DNA from: Stropharia rugosoannulata
Taxonomy: Eukaryota; Basidiomycota; Agaricomycetes; Agaricales; Strophariaceae
NCBI GenBank assembly: GCA_028532985.1
Contig: JANCIK010000003.1
Span: 134,001 to 198,000, forward strand
DNA length: 64,000 bases
Reading direction: 5' to 3'
The notes below the pieces were generated by a model. That model was not told the DNA's origin and did not search any database. It saw nothing but the letters and a program-made list of their open reading frames with translations. Position 1 is the stretch's first letter. Each line of letters opens with the position of its first letter. A program made the position numbers and the translations under genes. Of the stretch, positions 1 through 11,063 are shown piece by piece.

Positions 1-3000
1 TGGCCAATCTCAACTGGAGACTCAGAAACCGGAATGGCACGATTGATATCCCCTCTTCTGGTCCACCTTCGCAAGTCCATCTCGACTTGGTCAAAGCAGG
101 GCTGATATCTGAGCCTCTACTAGAGATCAACGGTTGGTACTCTTGTTCCCCTGCAGCGTTCGTCCAATCATTGAAGGGTCGCAGATTTTACTGAACGATG
201 GGTTGTTGACGAAAATTGGGCTTACATGGCGGATATAACACCGTTCCTTTCAAGTCGCTTATTTCAAGAAGCTGAGGCAACTTTGCTGGTATTTTATGGA
301 ATCGACACAATTGCTAACATAGTACGTGGGTGCCAAATCGTTATCGTGGCAGATCTTTAACAATTGCCAGACCTTAGCAGAGCATCCAGTTGCTTGGGTC
401 AACAATCAATTCAGACAGTACATATTCGATGTCACTGATATCTTGAAGGTTGCACGGGATAGTACTTTAGTCGTGGCATTTGAATCTGCATGGGCATACG
501 GCTTGAATGTCACCACAAGACCGGACGCCGAGTTCTTCCCGGTACAAACAACAGATAATGTAAGTATCTTCTTGTGTTCAACTGCTAGAGCTCATACGCT
601 TTGCTTTCAGTTTGAATACCCAGGGGTTCGACAATGGATTCGAAAAGTTGCTTCGGATTTCGGATGGGATTGGGTGCGCTGTTAACAATAAACTTTTTAT
701 CCTGTTTATACTCAAAAATATATAAATAATGCAGGGTCCCGCCTTTGTACCGAGCGGTATACACAAATCTGCGTACTTTGTGACTTTGGGTCCTCAAATA
801 AGTTCTAATATTGACCCTGCAACCGGACAACCTGATACGCCTACTCTTCTTTTCGTCGAGGAAAGTTCAATTGATATCTACAAATACGGACAGTCTTTTT
901 CAGCTGCACCAGTGGAAAGCGCGGACTGGGTTGTCAATGTATCTCTGGCGTTGCGGTCTGCGGTCAATTTAGAGACAATTTTCTTGACGCTAGAGTTCCC
1001 GGAACTTGATATATCCAGGGTCTTTCCTCTCAATCTGGACCCTCATCATGATTATAGCACCTCACCCCTCTGGATCAACGCACTCTGGATGATCCCTGAC
1101 ACTATTCCCGAGCGGTGGTATCCTCATAACTTAGGCACCCCAAAACTTTACAATATGACAATCACGATGGGGACCGGTTCGTCCAAGACGATTATATCTT
1201 TCGTTACTCGTACAGGATTCAGGACGATTCAGCTCGTTCAAGCTCCTTACAGTCAGCACGACGTAGAGACTCGAGGAATCACCCCGGGTGATCAATGGCA
1301 TTTCAATATCAACGGCAGGCCGTTTTATGCTCTAGGAACCAATATCATACCATTCGATCCGTTCTATGCGAGGACAGCATCCGACCACGTTAGGTGGGTG
1401 CTTGAGAGTGCTGTAAAGAGCGGGCAGAATATGGTTTGTTTATTTATAGTTTTTCTAACATGGTAATTTATTCTCATTGGTACAGGTTCGGGTCTGGGGT
1501 GGTGGAACATACCAACCGTCCGATCCAACTACAGCAGGTGGTGTATATGACTTTTATACCGTCTGTGACGAACTGGGTATCCTCGCCTGGTCGGAACTCA
1601 TTTTCTCCGACTCTTTATATCCTATCAACAATTTCTTGCTTGAATCAATCGAACCTGAAGTTCGCCAAAACGTCAGGCGTATCAATAGGCATCCAAGTAA
1701 TGCACAATGGGCGGGTGGCAATGAAATCGAAGGTATTGTTATTGAAGTTAACAATACTTTGGCCAATGGGACGCATTATCTGAACGAGGTATGTTATAAC
1801 ACCTTGAAGCATCTGTTCGGTGTGACTACTGAAAAATGTCACTAGTTTGTAACACTTTTCCAAGATTTTTTACATGGTATCGTCACTTCCGAAACTCGTG
1901 CAGTATGTTTCTATAACACTTATAAGTCAACGTATCTAATATTCCTCGCCTATCTAAAACGTCAGGTACCATATACAGACTGCTCGACCACGAATGGCGT
2001 GTTGAGTTTGGACCCATACACACTTCGTTTCAATAATAAAACGTCCGGCGAAATATACGGAAACTCAGGCATGTCCTTGATCGACCTTGATTAACAGATT
2101 GAGTAATCTAGCCGACGCCTTTTATTGCAGAGCGTTATAACTACGACGCATCTCAAGCTTTTGATTACCGCACATTTCCAGTGTCTCGGTATGGCGATGT
2201 CTTCTTAATCAAAACCTCACCTACTTATTATTTTCTCACTATAGATTTGTAAATGAATTTGGATTCCATTCCATGCCTTCTTTTTACAGCTGGGAGGAAG
2301 TTCTGACGCAGCCAGCCGATTTCTCATTCAACTCAACTGTCGTGATGTCCCGTGATCATCATCCTCCAGCAGGCAGTCTTGCTTTTCCTAATCCCAACGC
2401 ACCACAAGGTCAAGCCCAAATGACCGAAGCTGTACAGACATGGCTTCCTACGCCTAACACCGATAACTCCAACCAAACTTTTGCGCAATGGTGCTGGAGC
2501 ACGCAACTCTTCCAGAACCTAGCAATGGTCGCCCAGGTCGCATGGTACCGACGCGGAGCTGGGCTAAGTGAAAACAATCTTGGTGCTCTCGTCTGGCAGT
2601 TAAATGACATATGGCAGGGTGTTAGTTGGTCGAGTATAGAGTACTCTGGTCGTTGGAAAGTTCTACAGTATGGACTGAGTGGAGCATTCTCCCCGGTAAT
2701 TATCTACCCTTTTTGGACGCCTCAAAACGAAACTTTAGAAGTACTCGTCATTTCTGATCGCTGGGAAACTATAGACGGAATGGCACAACTGACCTGGTAC
2801 GACTGGGCTGGACATACCTTGGACAGCTCCCGCCACTTGTTCTCTGCCCCCACTCTGAACAACTCACTCATCACGGAACGTACGGGACTCAAGGCCGTCC
2901 TACCTGGAGGATACGCTGAAACTGATGTGTGGATGCTTCTTAACTTGTCGGCCACCGTGAACGGAGAGGTAGTCACGAACGAGCAATATGTATGAGTGTC

Positions 3001-3408
3001 TTTCTGTTATATGGTGTCGCAGCTGATTTACTGATTAATCCATAGTTCACTCCGACGTCTCTAGCCAATGCCAATCTGCACGATCCAGTAATCGCCATTG
3101 GTCGCACTACTGACTTTGTCTTTACATTGTCAGCTAAGGGGGGTGTCGCTCCATGGACATGGATAGACCATCCCAGCGGGACAGTTGGAGTTTTCGTTGA
3201 CTCCAAGACTGGACTACCGACTAATGGGTTTTATCTCATTCCCGGTATTGATAGAACTTGTGAGTTACACATCTTATTCCGGCAGTATCACTATATTCTT
3301 ACATTCTCGTCAGTACGCTTCGAAATAAATAAGTCCTTATCAAGAGTACAAAATCCCAAAGTCGAAGACTTCCTTGTGCGATCGCTTTGGAATAACACTC
3401 ACATATGA
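1..3408 (+). CDS. Beta-mannosidase, GH2 family (5' partial)
   Basis: Hydrolyses terminal beta-1,4-mannose residues from manno-oligosaccharides released from hemicellulose. About 930 residues are visible, in frame from base 3. Exons: <1-132, 185-321, 371-559, 611-673, 735-1433, 1486-1788, 1846-1902, 1966-2068, 2131-2188, 2245-2989, 3046-3259, 3314-3408. Family marks seen: the N-terminal sugar-binding part (WVNNQF, DFGWDWGPAFVPSG), the acid/base region WAGGNEIEG near 1710-1733 with the N-E pair, the nucleophile region NEFGFHSMPS near 2251, and WQLNDIWQGVSWSSIE near 2597. The intron after 2068 appears to use a GC donor (CAG|GCATGT). The last intron (3260-3313) is 54 bp without a stop, so retaining it would add 18 residues. 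Only a short N-terminal piece, which would hold any signal peptide, lies outside the window. The fungal GH2 assignment is firm; secretion is inferred. Confidence 0.93.
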
Positions 3409-3611
3409 GCATGTCGGCGATGAGTGGGTACTTGATATTGGTAATTGGTTAGTAGGTATAGTAGCGAAGAATCTGAAAAAAAAGGATGGCTGTCTGTATT
3501 TTTATGTAACTTCTGGCAATGCGTTTTGTAAAAGATAAAGGGATAACATGATCCATGGAATGCATAAATAACGACGGATCAAGAACTCATTTGACATTTG
3601 CGATATGTTTA

Positions 3612-3645
3612 AGGTTAGGGTTCACGTACCTTCTTTCCCTAACCT
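3612..3645 (+). promoter_or_regulatory. 9-bp inverted repeat just before the CSTF-like start codon
   Basis: AGGTTAGGG at 3612-3620 is perfectly complementary to CCCTAACCT at 3637-3645, with 16 bases between. The right arm ends 5 bases before the ATG at 3651. It could be a 5'UTR hairpin or paired telobox-like (TTAGGG/CCCTAA) protein sites. Role unknown. Confidence 0.35.
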
Positions 3646-3650
3646 CCATC

Positions 3651-4690
3651 ATGTCGAATCCACATCTCGCCACAGAACAGCTTTTGGAGCTTCTTCTCAC
3701 CCTTAAAGTAGGCATTAATGCACAGCCTGATGGACACTGTGCTTTAGGATACGAAATGCGCGTGCTAACTTAATTCATAACAATTAGCAAACGACGCCGA
3801 CAGCCGCAAAGTCCATTTTGAACAACCAACCTGCAATTGCGTACGCTTTAATAACACTCATGGTCTCCATGAATGCTGTGAATATAGAAGTATTCCAGGT
3901 ACGTAAGACTTAGTATGTCGTTACCCTGCTTGCTGAGCGCGCATGTAGAACACGTTAGCAGAATATGGTGCCGCCAACGCTGCAGAGTCGTCAACCGCTG
4001 CTTCTTCATCGACACCATCTATCAACCAGCCTGCGCAATCACTTCCACCCCCTGCAGCTCCCGCACCTGTGTCGGCCATTCCTCTTCATCTTCAGGCTCA
4101 ATATCGTACAACTACGCCCCCCTCTTATCCTGGTACGGGAGCCCTACCGCCTTCTTCTGCGTTGCCACCTTCATCTGCACAAGGTGTGACGCACACACCC
4201 ACCCCTCCTTATGGCTATAATGGAGCGAATGGTCAGGGGAGTGGTTCAGCATATGGCGGTTATGGTCAACAAGGATATGCGTATCAACAGCACCATGCTG
4301 CCTCCTACCAGCAACAAGGAGGATACCAGCAATCACAGTATCCACAACATAGTGGTTATCCTGCGTATCCAGGTTATGTTGCTCAACCACAGTCAGGTAC
4401 CCAGGGCGCAGCTACGCCAACAGTGGCTCCAACACCGACGCTTCCCGACACATTGGCTGGAATTTCCGAAGAGCAAAAGGTAATTCTTATGGCAAACTTT
4501 TATTTGATACACTCTCATCTTCTTGTCAGGCTTTGATTATGCGGGTTTTGGCTATGACTCCGGAACAAATCAATATGCTCCCTCCTGCAGACAGAGCAAC
4601 CTATATACAGATAGTGCGTGTTATCTATTTTCCTTTGAGTTTTGACTACTGACTGTTCTGTAGAGAACAACATTAGGGGTACCTACATGA
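3651..4690 (+). CDS. CSTF2 hinge/C-terminal domain protein (mRNA 3'-end processing)
   Basis: Exons 3651-3707, 3788-3898, 3949-4479, 4530-4613, 4664-4690, about 270 residues. The N-terminus (ATEQLLELLLTLKQTTP, then IAYALITLMVSMNAVN) resembles the hinge of cleavage stimulation factor 64/Rna15, which contacts CstF77. The middle is low-complexity and rich in Pro, Gln, Tyr and Gly (YGGYGQQGYAYQQ). The last 40 residues (ISEEQKALIMRVLAMTPEQI, then NMLPPADRATYIQI) match the CSTF C-terminal three-helix domain that binds Pcf11. No RRM is present, so this is not a complete CstF64. It is more like the RRM-less hinge proteins of fungi (Pti1-type arrangement), presumably a cleavage/polyadenylation subunit acting in the nucleus. 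The start is supported by the first in-frame ATG and a closing exon chain. Confidence 0.82.
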
Positions 4691-5928
4691 TGAACTATGT
4701 ACTTTCTATCTGTATTTCATCAACATTCCAGTCAGGTTTGTCTGACTAATTTGATTCCCTCAATCAATATCGGCATAATATATGTTACATTTCCAGGCTC
4801 GAGAGCTCAACCGACTGCTATCACATACACAAACACCAGTGCAAGGAGTCCGCAGTACCTGACTGCCCCTTCGCAAAACGCAGCCGTCCAAAAAATGATG
4901 AAACCAATTACAATTTTTACAAGGCTATTTAATAAGCGTGGTTTCTCAATCTGCCTGGGAGGTGTCTACATAACATCAAAGTTATGCTCCGGTTGCATTA
5001 TCTCGTAAGATGGTGGTACTTGCCCATTCACTTCCGCTTTGGTGCAGTTTCATTGTATTCCTTTTATCGTTCTTGAACAGACTTCACGTTGGTACTATAA
5101 GTCGGAGCCGCTGGAACGATTGAATCATGCTGGAACACTCACTTCATTTCCATGTTATGGGCGGAACCCACTAGGATGACCACAGCGGACGGGACTTCGT
5201 TGGACGACGTGCGTTATGTTCTTTGGTATAACGTGTCCAACAGCCTCAGAACTGCTTTGTAGTTGTATCCTGAACACAGTTGCGATCTACGGTCGCAGAG
5301 GGGATGGACGGAGGCGTGGGGGGGTTGTACAGAGTGGCAGCTGAGAGTGGCGCAGGCGCTCGGCCATATAAGTGAGAGCAGCTCGTGTACGTAACTTGTT
5401 ATTCGGCGAATATTTAGCCCGCCAGAGCAACAATGGGAAGAGCTTGAGTAGAGCGAAACAAAGGTGGCACAGACCCAGGTCCAGGTACCAGGCGAACATT
5501 TAATAAATATAACTGATAATCTTTGACTGTATAAATCGATCAATGAAAGCGTTATCATATCGTTTTTCGGTTGCGTGCTTTCAGTCCTATCGGTAATCGA
5601 GTGGAACTTTGGTACTCTTTAGGGTCTATCAATGCACATTCTTATCAATGTTGACAGTCTTTAAATGTTGAGAACGAATGCCTGATGTCGGAAGGCTATC
5701 CAGAAATCACCTCTCCGCTTTTTTGATGCATATGCCACGAATGTCCCGAAAGGCTAAGAGACTTCCTTTTACAGGTACTGCAAGTCGTAGGAAATTGGAG
5801 ATACCCCTGCAGCTCTGGCTTCCATAAGTAGAGCGATAATTTGATATGGAATTAGCTGTCCATTAAAACACCTGTATCATTATCAAAGTAATATCTACAC
5901 TACTCGGAGCGAATACTAACATAAAAAG
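4691..5928. other. Intergenic, no gene recognised
   Basis: About 1.2 kb between the CSTF-like gene and the 3' end of the minus-strand nucleotidyltransferase-fold gene. Only short open frames without recognisable motifs or consistent splice signals are present. Confidence 0.5.
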
Positions 5929-6810
5929 TTAACTGGTTTCAAACCCTAACGCCTTCCATTCCTTTACGCGTTCAGGAAATGCCTCACAATATGCCTTCAC
6001 CCTCTCCCTTGATAGCTCCTGGAATTCTATGCTGAAGAGTCCAACATCATCCCAAGGCTGCGCCTGCGCCAGGGCCTCCATTTCGTGGCGCAGAGTCAGC
6101 AGCTTGCGCACATCCGAAGCATCCTGTTGTTGCTTCTTGTTCTTGTACGGCTCCTCCGCCTTACGGTGGTCATCCCAGCCCTGCAGCTTATGCAGCAGCA
6201 ACAATGAAAAGGGCACCACGGGCACTGTGACAGGAGTGACGGCGGCATCGGTCAGGTGAACGACTCGTGAAGGGGCGAGGCAGGGAAGATGCATGGTACC
6301 GGGGACCAAGATATCGACCTTGCATTCGGGGCCCTGGTAGTATTGGCGGTACCACAGTATCCGATATTCAGCAGTGGGGTCACGCGGAAGTTTGAGGTAG
6401 AAATTGCGAGGGTTTTCCCGAAGAATTAGGTCTTTTAACTGAGCGGCGTCTAATACGGAGCGGCCCTCAACGGAAGGGTCAGAGTCAGTCAAAGAGTTAC
6501 CACTGTTCTGACTGACGAGAAGGTCTACATCCTGCATACACGATGCCTTCAGTTAGTCATGCGAGCTCTGGGTAGAACGTACCTTTGGACAACGCGCACT
6601 ACCATAAAGTTTAGACGCCAAACTTCCGAAGACTGCACATGACATGTGATGTTTTTGAAAAATTTGAGTTACTGCTAGTGCAGCTTCCAGGACTAGATGG
6701 TAACGCGCATTCTGTGCTTCTACTTTTTGAGCGCGAGGACGATGTCGCTTCTTTGCTTTTTGAGCAACAGGTTGAGCCTTTGCGGTGTCATGAACAACGG
6801 CGGATTCCAT
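5929..6810 (-). CDS. Nucleotidyltransferase-fold protein of unknown substrate
   Basis: Two exons, 6810-6583 and 6531-5929, separated by a 51 bp intron; 276 residues. The N-terminal 30 residues are basic (KAKKRHRPRAQK). A Pol-beta-type nucleotidyltransferase core follows: AVFGSLASKLYG around residue 60, then PKDVDLLV around residue 76. This gives the G-S and D-x-D pattern that binds nucleotide and metal in minimal nucleotidyltransferases. The rest (VDILVPG, VPFSLLLLHKLQGWDDHR) is compatible with that fold, where a later carboxylate completes the metal site. The intron falls exactly between PK and DVD, just before the metal-binding motif. Substrate and pathway cannot be told from sequence. Such single-domain proteins are common in Agaricomycetes but uncharacterised. 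Confidence 0.72.
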
Positions 6811-7176
6811 GACGGAAGTGCGTCCTAAGAGATGATGGTAGTAGAAAACAAACCTAGACAGTCATTCAATGTCCAATTACAATTAATCCAACGCCACTAT
6901 TTAGCACACCCAACGCTTCAACAACTACATCAAGCGCCTTGACTGGTATGTACTCTTACGTTTCCAAGATGCTTTCCAAGTAGCAGAGCATGGCCATCGC
7001 ATTCAGTAGGCTTGGGTATAAGCCGGGGGTCCATCGGCCCCGGCTTCGAGGACACAAAACGTGGGGGGATCAAATAAAATGAATTTGGCATACTACATGC
7101 CAGGCATACGAAGGCAATATTCGATACAACATCTCCTCCAAAGTAGACAGCCAAAAAAGCTCGTGGGGCGAATAGA
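6811..7176. other. Intergenic between two minus-strand genes
   Basis: 366 bp holding the presumed promoter of the nucleotidyltransferase-fold gene and the 3' UTR of ubiquitin-L40. No further gene seen. Confidence 0.5.
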
Positions 7177-7775
<599 letters not shown>

Positions 7776-7896
7776 CTAGGCCCCGCTCACCGTGAATTAT
7801 GATACTGGATGTCGGACACTGACCTTAGGGAGGGTGGGAATCTCGGCATCGGTGCTGTACAGTCGTTTTGCGGTGGCTGACTTTAGGGTGTACAGT

Positions 7897-7902
7897 CACG
7901 TG
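7897..7902. promoter_or_regulatory. CACGTG palindrome upstream of ubiquitin-L40
   Basis: A CACGTG E-box lies about 160 bp upstream of the ubiquitin-L40 start codon (minus-strand gene). Such sites bind bHLH factors of the Cbf1 type. Functional use is inferred from position only. Confidence 0.3.
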
Positions 7903-8136
7903 TCGGCTTAAAGTCGGAAGCAATCGCCGTGGAAGGTTGAACGACGACGTCCGGAAGGTGTGTATGCGCTCTCTTCGGTTTCACTGATGAGATTTTTTTC
8001 GTTAACTCAGCTCACTTCGATGCCCTATGGGTTATGAGAAGAACGCGATATTTCTCCTGACCTCTTCAATCGTCCCTCCTCCAAACCATCGTTTCTGACC
8101 AACTTCACACTCTCTCTAGATTTTTCCACCGTTCCT

Positions 8137-9056
8137 ATGTTGCTCTGGCCCGTCTATGTAAGCATAGTCTCCTACTTATATCATATGATGCAAACCATAT
8201 CTGCAAAATACTTGCGACGTGCTTGCACCATGGGTTTTATTCCTTCGGGAACCATTCAAGTCTCTGACATCTACTTTCATCAGTCCTTCTCTAAACTGTT
8301 ACTGACTGTATTTTACAGCTTATTCTATAGGTTCTCATGTATTACGCCCTAGGCTCTATAATCTAAATTCATGCTTTCGCTTCCACATCTGCATCAGTCT
8401 GTCGACCTTCTTGAACTGGTATTGCCCGTCTGGTTGGCGCCTTGGATGACATCTTTGTTCCCAACATGCTGCGAGTTTTCAACGCGTTGGACATCGCTTA
8501 CAACTTGTACGAGCCTGTCATAACACCGCCGCCGCCGACGGTTAAGAAAAACTATGAATTGCGCAATACTCCTCTTTGTCATCCCACGACAATGTCATGC
8601 CGGCGGTAAATCGAAATGTCATGGAGGGTTTTTTAGTCGAAGGGCGCATGATTTAAATATGTAACTCCCAAGTTTACCAGTAAAACTGCCCGAGCACATG
8701 TCCCAGTTGTCGAGGATCACTACTTTCTTTGCGAACAGCTCTTTTTTCGAAGGATCGTTCCGAAGTTATCACCGACTCTGCATATGATTGGGCATTCTAT
8801 TTCATCCGGATATCCCGCCAACATAAAACAGTTCTTTGACATCCACGATCACCAATGGCGCATGAATGTCAGAGGCCTGTTAACCACGATCGCTTCGAAT
8901 ATGCCTTTGACTTGTGAATCACTCTTCGTGGATTCTTTCTTCCCTGCAGATGTGAATGCTTTGAATCGACGCCGCAGTCTTTCCTACGACCATGTTCTGG
9001 TGCATATGAAGCGCTCTGGTCAATTTCCTCGCACGTCTTTGACGTATTACTCGTGA
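8137..9056 (+). pseudogene. Unrecognised coding-like stretch, possibly a degraded gene
   Basis: Fragments of coding-looking sequence lie on the plus strand but cannot be joined. One frame at 8415-8609 contains DDIFVPNMLRVFNALDIAYN and YEPVITPPPPTVKKNYELR, then stops. Another runs from about 8655 to 9056 without a stop and contains ARAHVPVVEDHYFLCEQLFF and SSGYPANIKQFFDIHDHQWR. A stop at 8412 and one near 8650 separate them, and no donor/acceptor pair I tried restores a single frame. A possible first exon, ATG at 8137 followed by a GTAAGC donor, precedes them. It could be a decayed gene, an intron-rich gene I failed to assemble, or chance. Confidence 0.25.
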
Positions 9057-9059
9057 GAT

Positions 9060-10247
9060 GAAGGCGTTCCAGCTTGCCTCTGTCATCGTGAGCACTGAGA
9101 ACGATTGCGAACGTTGGTTCTATTCTGTTTCTCGGTAACTTCTAGTGCAAATAGATCTCTATACATTCACGCCGCACAGCCGTTGACATTGTCTTATCTT
9201 GTGTACTATAACTATGCTATTATCGCTCATTGACGTCTATCTTTGGGGGTCGAAGAAACGACTGAATGTTCGGGATGAATCAATTGAGTTGATTCCGATC
9301 GCACGTTCTGGTTCTTCACACCTAGGTGCATATACGCAGTAGACTCGGAAGCAAAATCTGGTAGCGTTCTCGCGCTTCATCAGACGACGCTGATCGTTGA
9401 CACTGACGCTGAGCGTTTCGAAGCGATTCGCATGGTGTGAACGGGAATCTTGGAAAGAGGGAGCTGTTCAATATTGCTACAACTGACACATCGGGAGAAG
9501 CAGTGAGAAGACGCGCTGAGAAGAGATTGGATGGATGCGTTTGACCGATGGGCCCTATGTGCTAATGGTCCATACCCACCCACCCACCATTCCCATCACA
9601 CGCCACGCAGAAGCGACACAGAAGTGGGGTGCATATCTGTATCATCATATCATATCATATCATATCCTATTCTTTCTATCTATGTGTACATTCAGTTCAG
9701 GATCACGCAATAATAAGCAGACAATGGGCAAGTAGATAAATAATAAAAACCGCAGTGAACCAGCGATGAATCGAATACTCTAGTTACTTTTACAGGACTC
9801 GTTTATCCCGTATGTATGACGACCGAGCACCTCTTTTTCTTTTTGACATGTCAAACTTTTCTCGTCGGAATAACTCGAGCGATAAGGAACGGAGACGAGT
9901 CCAATTTAGCGATTGTATACATTGCTTGTAAATAGCCCATGGGCCGACAGATCAACGTAATAACCTCGCGTAGACCTTGATTTTCCTTGGACGGTGCAGG
10001 AAGTTGCGGCGGGAAGGAGTATGTGGGATTGATTCGGAATGGAAGATGTGTAAGATACATATTATAATGGACGAGTCCTTTTGCTTTACCTTCGTACGTA
10101 CGAATGATGATAATTACTATGCTCTACGAATACTGTAGTACATGACATGACACCTGTAGCTGTTAATGAGCAGTGAGGAGAGGTGGGAGTGGAGTAGTTA
10201 GCGTGCACCCGTGATTCGACCTATCAGGATTTACCTCTTAAGCTTTT
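9060..10247. other. Intergenic, AT-rich, no gene recognised
   Basis: Contains a short CATAT microsatellite near 9645-9665 and no convincing coding exons. It ends at the left arm of the foldback element. Confidence 0.45.
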
Positions 10248-11063
10248 CACCCCAGGAACCTGAGGTTTTCAGGTGACCTGAAATTTTCGGAGAAAATCAG
10301 GATTTTATTTACAGTATCAAACAGACCAAAATCTTAAACAAAAGTAGTAATTTTAGCTTATATGAAATGACACCTTAAATTAGAAACTTAGCTAGAGTTT
10401 TATTGCTAGCTGAAATGACGCACAAAACTTTCAGTTTATTTATTACAGAAAACAGAAACAATAACTTTAATGTCAGTACAAGTTTAAGCTGGACAAAAGA
10501 CAGTGATTTAATGCAGACTGAAAACCCAACCAAAACTTAGGTAATGGGTCAATGATTTAGCACGACAACAATTGTGTCGAAAGCTATTGTTTTCAATGGT
10601 TCTAATATTATCATCAATACTTTTGTTTTTTGTCATACCGAAATTAGTTTTACAATAGATTAATAAAGTTTTAACTCTACAAAAGACCGGAATGTCAGGC
10701 ACAGTTTCTACATGTTGAAAACAATAGCTTTCGACACAATTGTTGTCGTGCTAAATCATTGACCCATTACCTAAGTTTTGGTTGGGTTTTCAGTCTGCAT
10801 TAAATCACTGTCTTTTGTCCAGCTTAAACTTGTACTGACATTAAAGTTATTGTTTCTGTTTTCTGTAATAAATAAACTGAAAGTTTTGTGCGTCATTTCA
10901 GCTAGCAATAAAACTCTAGCTAAGTTTCTAATTTAAGGTGTCATTTCATACAAGCTAAAATTACTACTTTTGTTTAAGATTTTGGTCTGTTTGATACTGT
11001 AAATAAAATCCTGATTTTCTCCGAAAATTTCAGGTCACCTGAAAACCTCAGGTTCCTGGGGTG
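10248..11063. mobile_element. Foldback element with 349-bp terminal inverted repeats
   Basis: The left arm 10248-10596 is the reverse complement of 10715-11063 over 349 bases with no gaps and one mismatch (A10360 opposite C10951). A unique 118-base centre (10597-10714) lies between. The outer ends read CACCCCAGGAACCTGAGG inward on both sides. TTT flanks both ends (10245-10247 and 11064-11066), a possible 3-bp target duplication. No transposase frame is present, so this is a non-autonomous foldback or MITE-like element, or a young inverted duplication. The near-perfect arms imply recent origin or continuing arm-to-arm gene conversion. The arms are AT-rich, unlike the GC-rich flank to the right. 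Confidence 0.9.
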
